A program made the translations under genes and the position numbers. Shown piece after piece: positions 32,744-45,249 of a stretch of 64,000 nt of DNA; the stretch's first letter is position 1, and each line of letters begins with the position of its first letter. The notes beneath the pieces were generated by a model, which was not told the origin of the DNA, ran no database searches, and saw nothing but the letters and a program-made list of their open reading frames with translations. This DNA is from Eucalyptus grandis (taxonomy: Eukaryota; Streptophyta; Magnoliopsida; Myrtales; Myrtaceae), in the NCBI RefSeq assembly GCF_016545825.1, contig NC_052618.1, positions 42,168,196 to 42,232,195 on the forward strand, given 5' to 3'.

Positions 32744-34904
32744 TGCTAGTATGAACACCTAGAGGGGGGTGAATAGGCGTGAAGAGAATTTTTCGTGAAG
32801 AACAGTAGAAATATTTTACTTTTAAAACTGAGTCTGAAGAACAACAGACTTTGAGCGAATTCAGACTTTAGTAGTTAAATAGAACTACGAACGAAATAAA
32901 GAAGTTCAGGGAAGATAATAAGAACACATAATTTATAGTGGTTCGGCTTAGATCAAGCCTACGTCTACTCTCCCACGCTGACAGCCTCTTGGCTGGATTC
33001 CACTATGAATCAAAAGAGAATTTACAATCCTGCGATCTTGACTTCAAAGTGAAGAGTCTCTACTGCTCTCTCATGAAGTCACATTATAAGTATCTCTCTC
33101 TTTTGAATACAATTTTGAGCTCAGTGTAAGAAATAACAAGAAAAAGGGAAGCTTTAGACTTTGGAATTTCTCTTTCACGCACTCTATCGAATGACTAGAG
33201 ATGTCTCCTTAAATACTCTTTCATGCCTTATTGACCGTTGGCACTTTCCAAAGGAATTCTTTCAATCAACCCATTGGACAAAATCAATCAAGGAAATCTC
33301 GAAACGTTTGAAGATTGTGATGAAAGCCAGTTGATAACTCTACAAAAATAGAGTTATTTTACCTATTTTAGGTAACAATTAATGCAATATCTTAGAGAAA
33401 ATATTTGGATTTCCTTCTGATTATTTGAATTTTCTTTGTTTATGCAGAATAATGAGATATGGAGAGGATAAAGAAAAGAATGACAACTATAAGGAATTCA
33501 AATAAAAGCAGCAATGGAAGATGGATATCAAATCAAGAAATTCTTGATTTTATTCCCTAATGTTATCTGCAAGCATTGGGAGATAGATATTTTGGATATA
33601 TCCTATAAATAGGAGAACATGAGAGAGAAGCTAGGTTTTTTTTAAATTTATTTATTTATGGTGAGATCGTTTTTCATTCTTCGAGAGTTTTTTCAAGTAC
33701 TTTGAAGAAAAGACAAAAGTGGTGACGAGAACTCTTGCTCTTTGATTCAAGATGATGGGTTTGATTTATATTTTTATTTATTCTTCTACTATGTTCTAAT
33801 TTTCTTTTGTTAGGGCTACAATGTAGCCAAACCATGATGATGTGAATTTCATGATTTTTATGTTTTACAATTGATTTCATTCGTGTGAGTTATATATTAT
33901 TGTGCTTAATGCTTCTGAGTGACTGGCTACCACTTGAATGATCTGATGTGTATGTTTGAGACTGAGAAGTGATAATATGCAATTGCTCATTATAATATAT
34001 AACCATGAATTACATGTGGATAGAGATATACCACGTTATTTGTGTAGCTTTCGATGATAAGATGATCCAAAAGACTCATCATAAGCCGGGAATATTCATA
34101 GTTTTTAATGCACTCATGTTTATTTTAATTCACATAGAGATATATTGGATTAATAAGCTGAGTAGGTTTGCTATACCTAGAGATATGATAGTAAATAGAT
34201 TAGGAAATTCCGCTATCACATGTTTGATATCGTTCTTGTATTCACAATAATCTGAAATTCATATCTAGTGATTATGGTGAAATCGGATGTTCTAACATAT
34301 TTATCTTATCGATTTATTGCATTTAGTCTACAAATTTTGTTTTTAATTTATTCTTAATTACATTTTGATCTATTAGATAAATTTTAGAATTAATCTATTT
34401 TAGTATTTAACTCGTTTATTAATCATCGATCTCCGTGGGACGATACTTTTTCTCATTATTATATTACTTGTTCGACATGTGCACTTACGTTTAGAATTTT
34501 ATGAACACCTGTCAATCCTATTCGCCCATACAATCAGGATCTTGGTTTCTATAAGTAGATTCTTTCCATATTTACTTATCATTCGAAAAGATTTGATGTA
34601 TCTAAAATGATTCTAATAAAGATAATCAATCTTGTAGGTGATATTCCCATCCAGAAGGTCATATATAATCCATACGAACCGAACTCTTAAAGAGAGAGAG
34701 ATAATCTCGCGTCTGGATAAGTCTTCATTCTTCACTTGCGTTCAGTCTGGAATTCGTCAGAGTGGGTAGACTTCTGATGTAAAACAGACTTTGACACTAA
34801 AGTCTGGTAGTTTTCAGACTTTGACATCGAAGTTTGGAAATCTTCAGAATAGACTTTAGATAAGTTTTGTCAGCTTCAAAACATCAAATGAGTTTTCTCC
34901 AACA
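32744..34904 (-). repeat. Copia B 3' LTR (contains a nested solo LTR)
   Basis: Matches 42773-43738 in two blocks, 32744-33331 and 34508-34890, separated by the solo LTR. Ends TCTCCAACA. The next plus-strand bases 'atctccccattttttt' form a purine tract on the minus strand. Confidence 0.9.
33332..34507. mobile_element. Solo LTR nested in Copia B LTR
   Basis: A 1176-bp unit starts TGATAACTCTAC and ends TTTATGAACA. Flanks CCAGT (33327-33331) and CCTGT (34508-34512) are a 5-bp duplication with one change. The other Copia B LTR is uninterrupted here ('gaaagcccgtcaatcc', 43346-43365), which proves the insertion. The 3' part has 'ctccgtgggacgatac' and 'tgttcgacatgtgcac', typical of plant Ty3-type LTRs. 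Confidence 0.85.
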
Positions 34905-34922
34905 ATCTCCCCATTTTTTTAT
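34905..34922 (-). promoter_or_regulatory. Copia B polypurine tract
   Basis: On the minus strand AAAAAAATGGGGAGAT abuts the LTR start TGTTGGAGAAAAC. Confidence 0.7.
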
Positions 34923-35359
34923 GATGATAAAACTTCCCTGCAGATTTAAAGACTTGTAACCTGCAAAACAACACTTTAGCAGTACATGATATTTTATAAA
35001 AACAATTTGTTAAGGATCTGGATAGTATCGATTCTGCAACTACAGAAAACATGTTAATCTTGAAAAATTAGACAAACATCAAGATTTAAACATCCACATC
35101 CATAATCATCACCGCAAAAGTTGCTGCAGATTATAAGTGTTCAAAAAAATCAAACAAAATCAAATTTGCAAAAAGTTAAGTTCAAAATATCAAATCTGCA
35201 GATTCTCCCCCTTTTTGTCAACAACGAAAAGTGGAAAAAGTCAAGAGAGAAAAGAGATAAATGGAATCAAGGTTGTCGAGGAACTCGAACTAGTTGGAAA
35301 TCCCCCATGGACTGCACTGCCTCCTCAACCTTCTGGCACTGGCGATGAACATTCTCGAC

Positions 35360-37504
35360 TTAAGTCTGAACACTCTTGAGAATCTGAACAGTCTGATCAT
35401 TCTTGGCCACAGTCTGAGAGACGTGTTGATTCAAAGTCTGTACTTGAGCATCTAAAGACTGTACCTTTCCAGTGTGAAAATCAGAATATGATCTTAAGGT
35501 AGTGTGAAGTTTCTCAATCTCAATCTCCATACCATATTGCTGAGCTTTTATGTCCAAAAGTTCTATTATCCTTGGATAGTCACCGGTCGGTTCAATCTGC
35601 GCACTAGCTTTAGCGAATTGAATTTGTGGAGAGTTAAGATATGAGAGAACATCAACTTATCTAGCCCCATGACTCGGAGTAGATTCTTCAATGTTAGCTT
35701 CAGGAAATTGAGAAGCATAGACATCTTCTGGGTTCACAGGAGATCGACTGATGCCATCACTCGCAAAATGTGAAGAAGAAGTCCCTATTCTCTCACGAGC
35801 TCCCCTGTTTCTGTGCCTATAGGTGGAGAAGGGATTCCTTCTTCTTGTATCTTCTTGTTTTTAGAACGAGAGTGATGTTCTTTCTCTGTTCGTACTTCTA
35901 TTGGTCCACTCCTAGTTGCTTTTGAGTCTTCAGACAGTGTGATTGCAACTGTCTCTGCATAAGAGTCATCCTCACCCTTCTTTCCAGAATGACCTTCTTC
36001 TTCTTCTTTAGCCCTTGTTCTTTTTTCTCTTTCTACTTCTTCCTTCTCTGTTTCTTCTGCTTCTTCTTGCTCTATTTCTTCTCTATTTTCTCCTTCCTTT
36101 TCCTTTGGTTGCTCAAAACCAACAAAACCTTGAAGATTCTTTAAGGCAATTGTAGAAATTGTAAGATCATCTTCATCCTCTTCATCTTGCAGGATGAGTG
36201 ATCTTCTCTTCTTTATAGGTTCTTTCACAACTTCCTTGCCTTTCCTCTTTCTTCCAGTAGAATCTTCCTTGGTTTTGCTTGATGACTCCTTCAAGCGCTC
36301 AATAGCTTTGTTAAGATCCTTCAACCACATCTTTGAAATCATCTTCAGTCCTATTACCATAGGAGCAATAGTGCGAGAGCAAAATGAGGCGAGAAAATGG
36401 ATCTGAAAATGTCTAAACAACTTTGTTACCAACGCTGAATAAGGCAATTGTCCTTTGTCCTTGATACCTGTCCCTGTACATGTGTATTAGGATAGTATGA
36501 GGGAGTGAAAATCTTATCCCATTGCAGATAGCAAACATTAGTCTTGCTTCGAATTTGGAAACATCTGTTTTTGATGCAACCTTCGGTTTGATGCAGTTAA
36601 TGACAACTTTGTGCAACAGAACATTTGAGGCTGACAGTCTAGAATATGTGATGCCTCCTTTTAGTAATTTGTCATTGACAAGAAATCTAGTGGCTTGCCC
36701 TACGGAGACATTGATCGGTTGAAAACCACCCATTTCCACCCCAAGAATGTCTGCCAGTGTGTCAACATCTACCACATAGGCTTTATCACTCACAATAAAC
36801 TGGATTCGATTTTGGTCAAGAAAAGATAGATTTGAGTAGAAAAATGTAGTCAACTATGGATATGCAACAGCCATCTCAGAACAGAAATTCTCGAGTTGAA
36901 GGAAGGCCAACTTCTCCCTTAAGTTCACCTTGATTGAGTCTAAGAAATCAAAATCGACAGTTCGAGGGTTCATCACCCCTCTCTTCAGTATTTAGTTATA
37001 AACCTTTTTGTGTTCCTTAGAACAAAAGAGTTTCATTCTATCACCCGGTTCATTAGTGACCACACCCATTCTGGGTTGAAAATTCGAAAACATCCTTTCA
37101 TCATCATCCTTATTTTCAGGATGCTCAACACTGAACCTAGGGTCAGCAGGAAAGTTAAGAAAAGCTTCGTTTGCTGCTCCTTTTGGCGTTATTTCTAAGC
37201 GTTTCATCGTTCTTAAAAACAATGTTTCGTTCCTATGCCCGTGTCTTCTTAGAAAATCAATAATAAAGGACATTGGCGTACCGCCCATTTTCAGATAACC
37301 ATAATGTTTATAAAGAACTTGGGGGGTTAAAGTCTTGAGAGGAACAACGTCTTGCTCAACTTCCTCTTCCAATGGTTGGCATGGGGGATTTTGAGGAGAT
37401 TGTTGTGGAGAGTCTTCTTTGGTGAGATCAAAATGTGTTTGCCCTTCTGGCACATTCCGAGGCCCCTTGCTTGCAATCCGAGAGGATTTCCTTTGGTAAG
37501 ACAT
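35360..37504 (-). pseudogene. Copia B env-position ORF (Sirevirus third ORF)
   Basis: Read on the minus strand from 37504 (MSYQRKSSRIASKGPRN). Blocks are 36992-37504 (basic start, then acidic, Pro-rich, then VLYKHYGYLKMGGTP), 36413-36853 (globular, LADILGVEMGGFQ), 35785-36447 (Lys/Glu-rich, low complexity, coiled-coil-like) and 35360-35557 (heptad-like Leu/Gln coiled coil). The layout of a globular domain resembling plant-transposon-associated proteins followed by charged and coiled-coil parts fits the extra ORF after RNase H in SIRE1-type elements, whose role is unproven. I see no convincing signal peptide or fusion domain. Frame changes near 36990, 36430 and 35780 break it. Confidence 0.65.
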
Positions 37505-38138
37505 GTTTGCAGACTAGGAGGATTTCGAAGACGAGTTCGAGTGTAGAAAAAATGAAAACTTGTAGAGAAATCTTGAGAGTAAAAGTCAGAGAAGAGAGTC
37601 TGTATTCTAGGGTTTTGAAACGATGTGCTTGAAAGAAATACAAGAGGGTATATAAAGAAACTGAAAGGGGGTATTTGAAGCGTCACAATCAAATACCTTT
37701 TCAGAACAATTTTCAAAAAGGTAACTTCCAAAAATTTAAAAATCGAAAATTATCAAAGAAATAATTAATTTCTAAAAATAAATTAGGCAAGCGACGATTT
37801 AGATAATCATACATTTTCATTCCAAAATTAAAATACACGGATTCGATACATTCTCTTTCTGAAGTAGCTTCTGGACATTCTGAGTCTGACTAACTTCATA
37901 CTTTAAATGATTGGAGATATAATATTGAATTTGGTGCGAATAGACTCAAATAGATTTTTCTCCAGAGGCTTCGTAAAGATATCTACCAGTGATTCTTTGA
38001 ATCAATGAACTTAATCATAATCTCCCAATTCTAGACATGATCTCTTATAAAGTGATGTCGAATGTTTATATGCTTTGCCCTTGAATGAAGAATTGGGTTC
38101 TTGGTGAGATTTATAGCACTAGTGTTGTTGCATCTAAT

Positions 38139-40970
38139 CTAGGTACACGATTCTTCAATCCCAAAATCTCTTAGTTGTTGTCTTATCCATAGGATTTGAG
38201 AGCAACAACTCCCAAGAGTAACATACTCTACTTCTGCTGTTGATATTGCTACAATACTTTGCTTTCTTGAGAACCAAGATACCAACATATTTCCCAGCAG
38301 TTGACAGGTTCCAGAAGTGCTCTTTCTATCCACTTTACAACAGGCTAAATCAGCGTCTGAATATCCAATAAGAGTAAAGTCTCATTCTTTTGGATACTAC
38401 ATACCCAGCTTTGGAGAAGGTGCCACATATTTAATGATGCGTTTTGTAGCACTTAAGTGAGATTCTCTGGGATCATACTGAAATCTAGCACATATGCAAA
38501 CACTGAATAAAATGTCAGGTCTAGAAGCAATTAGGTAAAGAAGAGAATCGATCATACTTCTATATAGCTTCTGATCTACTTTCTTCCATTTTTCATCATT
38601 GTCTAGTTTCGAAGAACTTGGCATTGGTGTCTCTGTCTTCTTGCAATTCTCCAACCCAAATTTTTTGATGAGATCTTTGGCATATTTTTTTTGGTGAATG
38701 GATATACCTTTCTTCGGTTGTCTGACTTGCAGTCCTAGAAAGAAAGTTAACTCACCCATCATGCTCATCTCGAATTCATGTTGCATAGATCTTGAAAATT
38801 TCTTACAGAGACTTTCGTTAGGAGAACCAAAAATAATATCATCTACAAAAATTTGTACCAGTTGAAAATCTTTTCATTCTTTCTTTATAAACAAGGTAGT
38901 ATCAACCTTTCCCTTTTCAAAACCATTTTGAGTTAGAAACTTACTCAACCTTTCATATCAGGCTCGAGGTGCTTACTTCAGTCAATACAAGGCATTTTTC
39001 AGTCTGTAGACTGAGTTTGGTTTCCTTGGATCTTCAAATCCAGGTAGTTGCTTCACATAGACTTCTTCTTGTATGAACCCATTTAGGAATGTACTTTTGA
39101 CATTCATCTGGAATAACCTGAAATTTTTAAAACAAACAAAAGCAAGTAATAATCTAATTGCTTCTAACATTTCTACTGGTGCATAGGTCTTGTCATAGTC
39201 TATCCTTTCTTCCTGTGTATATTCTTTCGTCACGAGTCTTGTTTTGTTTCTGATCACTTTTCCTTTCTCATTCATTTTGTTCCTGAAAACCCACTTTGTT
39301 CCAATCACGGATTTGCCTTTGGGTTTTGGAATCAGCTCCCATACATCATTGATGCTGAATTGTCTGAGTTCTTCCTGCATAACTTCTATTCAGCTTTCAT
39401 TAGACAGGGCTTCGTCTACACCTTTTGGTTCTATTTCAGAAACAAATGCTAGAGCACTGGACTCTTCTCTTCTTTTGGATTTGGTGCAAATTCCTTCATC
39501 AATGTTGTCAATGATGAGTTCTTTAGGATGACTTGACTTTTGCTTCCGATTGCTGCTTGGTTTGAAAGTTTGTTGATCCTCTGCTTCGTTTGAAACTTCT
39601 TAGTCTCTTGCTACTATTCTTCAGAAGTCTGAACCTCTTCGGGGGAAGTAGACTTTGTTAAGTTTAGAATAGATTCAGACTCTTCAAGTTGAGTATGATC
39701 TGGTTGATTCTGCATATACTCTTGAAACTTGACGTTTATAGATTCTTCTATAGATTGAGTCTTCTTGTTAAAGACCCCGTAGGCTTTGCTTGAAGTCGAA
39801 TAGCCTAGGAAGATTCCTTTGTCTGATTTCTCTTCGAATTTTCTAGATCGATCATTTGCATTCTTCAGAATAAAATATTTACAGCCAAAGACATGAAAGT
39901 AGGAAACAACAGGCTTCTTCCCTTTATATACTTCATAAGGAGTTTTCTCTAAGATAGGCCTTAAGAATACTCCGTTAATAATATGACAAGCAGTGGGGAC
40001 TGCTTCTGCTTAAATCGAGAGGATATTTTGCTCTATATCAAGAGAATTCTGGCCATTTCCTATAAGGATCTGTTTTTCTTTCCATAACCCCATTTTTTTC
40101 TGGAGTGTATGGAGAAGAGAAAACATGCTGAAAACCAGATTCATTACAGAATCTCGCAAAGTCCTAATTTTCAAACTCACCTCCATGGTTAGTTCGTATG
40201 CTTGAAACAACATAACCTTTTTCATTTTGAACCTTCTCCGCAAATTTCGAGAAATAAAAGAAAGCTTCAGACTTACTTGCCAGAAAGTATACCCAAGTAA
40301 AACGAGAGTAATCATCTACGATTACGAGGCAATATTTCTTTCCACCAATACTCTGAGTTCTGGTTGATCCAAAAAGGTTCATATGAAGAAGCTGTAAAGC
40401 TCGATTGGTAGAGACTTGATTCACAGGTTTAAAGGAACTTCTGACTTGTTTTCCCAAGACATAGGGAGTGTATAACTCAATCTTCTGGTAAGCCAGATTA
40501 GGAAGTCCTCGAACAAGCTTCATAGAAGAAATCTTGGCAATCTATCTCATATTTACATGACCAAGTTTCCGATGCCACAGATTTGCTTCATCTTGAATAG
40601 AAATAAGACATTGAGAATTTTCTGGGTTTACATCCAAAAGGTAAATATTGCCATGCCTTCGACCAGTAAATAATTAAGAGAAGTCTTGACTTGTTCCCGG
40701 AACAAATGCCTTCTTGGAAGTTTATTCAGAAACCAATATCGTACAGCTGACTTATACTCATCAAGTTGTAGTTCAAAACCTTCCACCAAGAAAACATTGC
40801 GATAGCCGGGCTTCCAATTTTCACGGTTCCACAACCTACAATCTTTCCTTTATTATTTCCTCCAAAAGAAACTTTTCCTTCATTCAGTCTAACAAACTTT
40901 ATGAAGCAGCTGAGTCTCCTATCATATGTCTCGAACAACCACTATCCAAATACCATTTGATCTTTCTTTT
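38139..40970 (-). pseudogene. Copia B pol (protease, integrase, reverse transcriptase, RNase H), broken
   Basis: Minus strand. Protease: WYLDSGCSRHM with the catalytic DSG at 40938-40946, then a beta-rich stretch to 40726. Integrase: 40164-40523, with MNLFGS, VIVDDYSRFTWVYFL and IRTNHGGEFEN. The first two catalytic Asp residues of the DDE triad appear as Asn. Reverse transcriptase: 38982-39380 (WELIPKPKGKSVIGTKWVF, FQMNVKSTFLNGF) and 38397-38786 (GLQVRQPKKGISIHQ), with FVDDIIFGS at 38825-38850. RNase H: 38139-38333 (RKSTSGTCQLLG, STAEVEY). Several stops and frame changes separate the blocks. Together with the catalytic changes this copy is dead. Confidence 0.9.
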
Positions 40971-42703
40971 AATAGTGACTCGTAGTCAAAAGAAAAGCTC
41001 AAACTTTCCTTGATACCCAGATTTTTTAGGTCAAGGAGTGTTAGTATTAAAAAAATATTAGCCCAGTCCTTCTTAATCGGTCTCCAAACATTGAGACATT
41101 CTTTCTCGAAATGTTTTGAGCTGTTACATTTTGAACATCTGAGTGCACTACGACCAACAGGTTTTACAAAAACTTTTTGAAAATGATTTCTGTAAAATGT
41201 CTTGGCAGGTCTTTGTTTAATTCTTTCTTTTACTTTGGAAAAATCAATTAATGGAACACTTTCTGAAGTCATACCCAAACCCAATTTGTTAAAGTAAGGT
41301 ATTTGAGCTGAAAATTTTTTCTCCAATTTTTCAAATCCTTTTGAAAATCTTTTTGTAATACTTGAAATGTCTCTTTTCAAAATATCATTTTCCTTTGAAA
41401 GAGAATCTAAACTTTCCTTTAAATCATCAATTTTTTTTTTCAGACTTTCAAATTTTTCTTTCCAAGAAATTTCCTGTTGCTTGAGCTTAGAATTCTCTAT
41501 TTTTAGTTTGGAAATCCTTTTAAGAGAGGATTTGAGGCGAGACAAAGTTCATCTATGTATTTAAAGACTTTGACAAGAATTTTTAAGTCACTAACCTCAA
41601 TTTCTTTATCTGAATCAGAATAAGAGTCTATTGCTTATTCTGAGTCGGAATGAGCCATCAGACATATGTTGACATATTCTTCTTCGCTTTCCTCACACTC
41701 GGTATCACTCCAAATTTAAGCTTTGAGAGCCTTTTTGTACTTCTCAGTTTTTCCTTTCTTCTTCTTCAACAGAGGACAGTTAGGTTTGATATGCCCATTT
41801 TTCTTGCATTCAAAGCATATAACATCCTTGCTAGATTCATTATCTTCTGTTGATTTCTTCTGGAAATTCCGTGTGCTCTGTTTTTTCCAATTGAATTTTC
41901 TTCCCTTTCTATTCAGCTTTCTGAATTTCTTGATCATAAGCGCCATCTCCTTATTGTCCATATCATCATCTGAATCTGTATCATCAAAATCAATGTTAGA
42001 TTTTAAAGCAATTGACTTCTTACCTTTAGGATCTTCTTTATCATTTATTTGCTCCACTTCGTATGACTGAAGTGTGCCTATTAGTTCATCAACTGATAGA
42101 GGCATGATTCTCTGAGTTTCTCTAATTGAAGTCTTCACATGATTTCAATCTTTCGAAAGCCCACGCAATAGTTTGTTGACTTTCATTGGTCCTGAGATTG
42201 GCTGACCTTGATACGCCAGGCCATTTACAATCTCTGTAAAGCGACTGAACATATCAGTAATAGATTTTCCAAGTTTCATTTTGAAGGCTTCATACTGTCC
42301 AAGCAGAATGTTAATTTTAGTTTCCTTCACACTGTTAGTCCCTTCGTAGGTAGCATGTAATCTGTCCCAAACTTCTTTTGCTGTTTCACAAAAAGAAATT
42401 CAGTTATATTTAGTGGGAGATAAGGCACAATATAAAGAGTAGATAGCTTTAGTGTCGAGCTTGTCTCTTGGTAATTTCAGCTTGTGTTATCTCGTCGGCA
42501 TCGGCAACTTCTTTTCCTCTGCCCGAGGTTGATGTTGCTTTAGGATTAATCCCTTTTTCTACAACATCCCACTTTAGGGGATCTCTTGATCTGATAAATG
42601 CCTTCATCTTGTTCTTCCATACATTGTACTCATTTCCATCTAAGTAAGGAGGTCTGGTGTTGCTCTGAATTTCAACCAGTTCCGAAGCCAAAATATTAGC
42701 CAT
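40922..42703 (-). pseudogene. Copia B gag
   Basis: Minus strand from 42703 (MANILASELVEIQSNTRPPYLDG). 42449-42703 is the N-terminal capsid-like part (RPPYLDGNEYNVWKNKMKAF). 42145-42330 is the UBN2-like part (YEAFKMKLGKSITDMFSRF). 41716-42138 holds a zinc knuckle, CFECKKNGHIKPNC (CX2CX4HX4C). 40922-41545 holds a long coiled coil (SLKKKIDDLKESLDSL) and a second knuckle, CSKCNSSKHFEKEC. A coiled coil plus two knuckles is usual for Sirevirus gag. Stops or frame changes lie near 42440, 42140 and 41700. Confidence 0.85.
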
Positions 42704-42752
42704 AGAGGATCTTTAGCTTAGAAGTAAAACACTTCAATAATTAAGCACATAA

Positions 42753-42764
42753 GCTATGATACCA
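42753..42764 (-). promoter_or_regulatory. Copia B primer-binding site (tRNA-iMet)
   Basis: Minus strand TGGTATCATAGC, eight bases from the LTR end at 42773. One base differs from the common TGGTATCAGAGC-type site. Confidence 0.8.
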
Positions 42765-42772
42765 ATTGTAAG

Positions 42773-43738
42773 TGTTAGTATGAACACCTAGAGGGGGGTG
42801 AATAGGTGTGAAGAGAATTTTTCGTGAAGAACAGTAAAAATATTTTACTTTTGAAATTGAGTCTGAAGAACAATAGACGTTAAGCGAATTCAGACTTTAG
42901 TAGTTAAATAGAACTATGAACGAAATAAAGAAGTTCGGGGAAGAGAATAAGAATACAAAATTTATAGTGGTTCGGCTTAGATCAAGCCTATGTCCACTCT
43001 TCCATGCTGATAGCCTTGTGGTTGGATTCCACTATGAATCAAAAGAGAATTTACAATCTTGCGATCTCGACTTTATAGTGAAGAGTCTCCACTGCTCTCT
43101 CACGAAGTCACACTATAAGTATCTCTCTCTTTTGAATACAACTTTGAGCTTAGTGTAAGAAATTACAAGAAAATGGGAAGTTTTAGACTTTGGAATTTCT
43201 CTTTCACGCACTCTATCGAATGATTGGAGATGTCTCCTTAAATACTCCTTCATGTTTTATTAACCGTTGGCACTTTCCAAAGGAATTCTTTCAATCAACC
43301 CGTTGGATAGAATCAATCAAGGAAATCTCGAGCCGTTTGAAGATTGTGATGAAAGCCCGTCAATCCTATTCGCCCATACAATCAGGATCTTGGTTTTCAT
43401 AAGTAGATTTTTTCCATATTTACTTGCCATTCGAAAAGATTTGATGTATCTAAAATGATTCTAATAAAGATAATCAATCTCGTAGTTGATATTCCCATCC
43501 AGAAGGCCATATATAATCCATACGAACCGAACTCTTAAAGAAAGAGAGATAATCCCGCGTCTGGATAAGTCTTTATTCTTTACTTGCGTTTAGTCTGGAA
43601 TTCGTCAGAGTGGACAGACTTTTGATGTAAAACAGACTTTGAGACTAAAGTCTGGCAGTCTTCAAACTTTGACAGAGAAGTCTGGAAATCTTCATAATAG
43701 ACTTTAGATAAGTTTTGTCAATTTCAAAATATCAGATG
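42773..43738 (-). repeat. Copia B 5' LTR
   Basis: 966 bp, uninterrupted, matching both halves of 32744-34904. It stops about 13 bp before the expected terminus and runs into RLP sequence, so this border suffered a small deletion. Confidence 0.88.
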
Positions 43739-43787
43739 ACAGCTTTGACCTCTCTACATGTCAATTTCACTTCTCTTAGATTCCTTA

Positions 43788-44287
43788 TGTTAGTTTGCGG
43801 AAGCCAGAGTTGGTTTTTGTTGAGTGTGTGCAAGTGTGTGTTGGGTAAAGGATTAAGCAAATAGGCAAGAATAACAAAAGGAACAAAACTTCTGCAATGG
43901 GACAACAAAGGAATAAAGGGAGCAAGAAGGGAAATTTTATTGTGTAGTTTATATATTACAGGTGGAGAACCTTTTCTGCGGGTATTCTAGTTGTTTTGCA
44001 TTTGGACAACTCCAAGGCCCTTTCATAGGCATCCAACAATTGATTTACTCATAAGACTTACAAGGCATACATCTTTGACTCAAACTACAAATGTTGACAA
44101 CAAGAGCATCCTCGACCGACTTTTCCTAGCCCGTACTTTTTCGACAATGAAATTTTACTTCTTCTAAATTGGAAAGCCATAACTTTTGACAATCTTCGAG
44201 AATGATAGCAGCAATTTCTGACAAGGTCACAAGGAGAAATTTATAAATCTTTGAAAACATATCACAAAACTTACCACCTCGATATGC
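43788..44287. mobile_element. About 500-bp insertion, possible solo LTR or TRIM
   Basis: Begins TGTTAGTTTGCGG and ends near 'cgatatgca'. The homologous LRR stretch at 10090-10150 and 7880-7900 lacks it, so it is an insertion. The TG start suggests an LTR. A clean target duplication was not found, so the borders are approximate. Confidence 0.5.
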
Positions 44288-44470
44288 ATTGAAACTCCAT
44301 TAATTCATCTATTCCTCCTTGGTTTCAAAACTTCAGCGAACTCGAACATCTTGATTTAAGTTATAATTATCACCAAAGGCATAATCCCCACTATCATCCT
44401 TGAAGATAGTGGACGGCTTAGATTCCTTGACACCTCTAGGAATAGATTGGTAGGTGAGCTATTAAAGAGA

Positions 44471-45249
44471 TAATTACGGAAAAAGTTCTAAACCTATTAT
44501 TTGAATGTCAATTTAGTTTAAACTTTTCAATTTGGCCAATTTAATCTAAATTATTTGACAAATTACTAATGTAGTCCTTTCTATCAATTTTGATTGGAAA
44601 TCGCTAATGTGAATATTGACTGTCTTACATGGCACAGTTGGCAACAACCAACATTGATATAGGTACTTTTTCAAATTTTCAATTTTTTTTATGAATTATA
44701 TATATTTTTAATTTCTTTGCTTTCTTTTCCTTTTTTTTTTTTTTTTTTGCATTGCAATCAACGAGGGTTGCCAACACGTTGGTGATGTTGCTAGCCATTG
44801 GGCGAGGCCGCAAAGGTCTCCTTGGTTGCGAGTAAGGGCTACGAAGCCCTTACCAAGATTTGGACGAAACCTTTCTCGGCCTTGCCTCCTATGGGTGGGC
44901 TAGCCCACACCTAGATCCGAGTGAGGCCTTTGTGGCCTCATTGGTCATAAGTAAGGGTCGAAACCCTTGCCGGTGGCTGGCGAGGGTTTGCAGGCCCTCA
45001 ACCTCACAAATTATAATTAAAAAAAGAAAAGAAAAACTAAAAAAAAAAAAATAAAGACTTTAAGAATTGTTCATGTTAGCACCGACTACTATGTCACATA
45101 AGACTCATGGCTTCATGTTAGTGTTTAACACCCATAATTGGCCAATTATCAAAAGATTTAGAATTAAATTGGCTAAATTAAAAAGTTTATAATTGAAATA
45201 GCCTTAGTACAATAGAATTAGGATCTTTTTTTTTTGGTACTTTTCCTAA
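44471..45249. mobile_element. Inverted-repeat (Mutator-like) element in RLP pseudogene
   Basis: Left arm 'acggaaaaagttctaaacc...' and the reverse complement of the right arm 'ttaggaaaagtaccaaa...' both continue 'aaacttttcaatttggccaatttaa'-like sequence. Arms are about 150 bp. The core (44760-45000) is GC-rich, with 'cgagggttg' and 'cccttgcc' words like the core of 22691-23670. Flanks 'tattaaagag' and 'ttttgaaaga' may be a worn target duplication. No transposase. Confidence 0.65.

Larger units (their letters stand above)
32744..43738 (-). mobile_element. Copia B, Sirevirus-type retrotransposon with env-position ORF
   Basis: The element spans 10995 bp including a 1.18-kb solo LTR nested in its left LTR. 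LTRs are 32744-34904 and 42773-43738, about 970 bp each without the insert; they start TG(C/T)TAGTATGAACACC. An initiator-Met primer site lies beside the right LTR, setting the minus strand. Gag carries two zinc knuckles, followed by protease, integrase, reverse transcriptase and RNase H, then about 2.2 kb of extra coding sequence between RNase H and the 3' LTR, the env-like position of Sireviruses. LTR divergence is a few percent, mostly C/T and G/A changes. The right LTR lacks its last bases (GTTTTCTCCAACA). It splits the third RLP pseudogene. Confidence 0.9.

Noticed and set aside
35785..36447. Candidate nuclear host gene for a Lys/Glu-rich protein
   Set aside because: It lies between RNase H and the 3' LTR of Copia B on the same strand, so it is part of the element.
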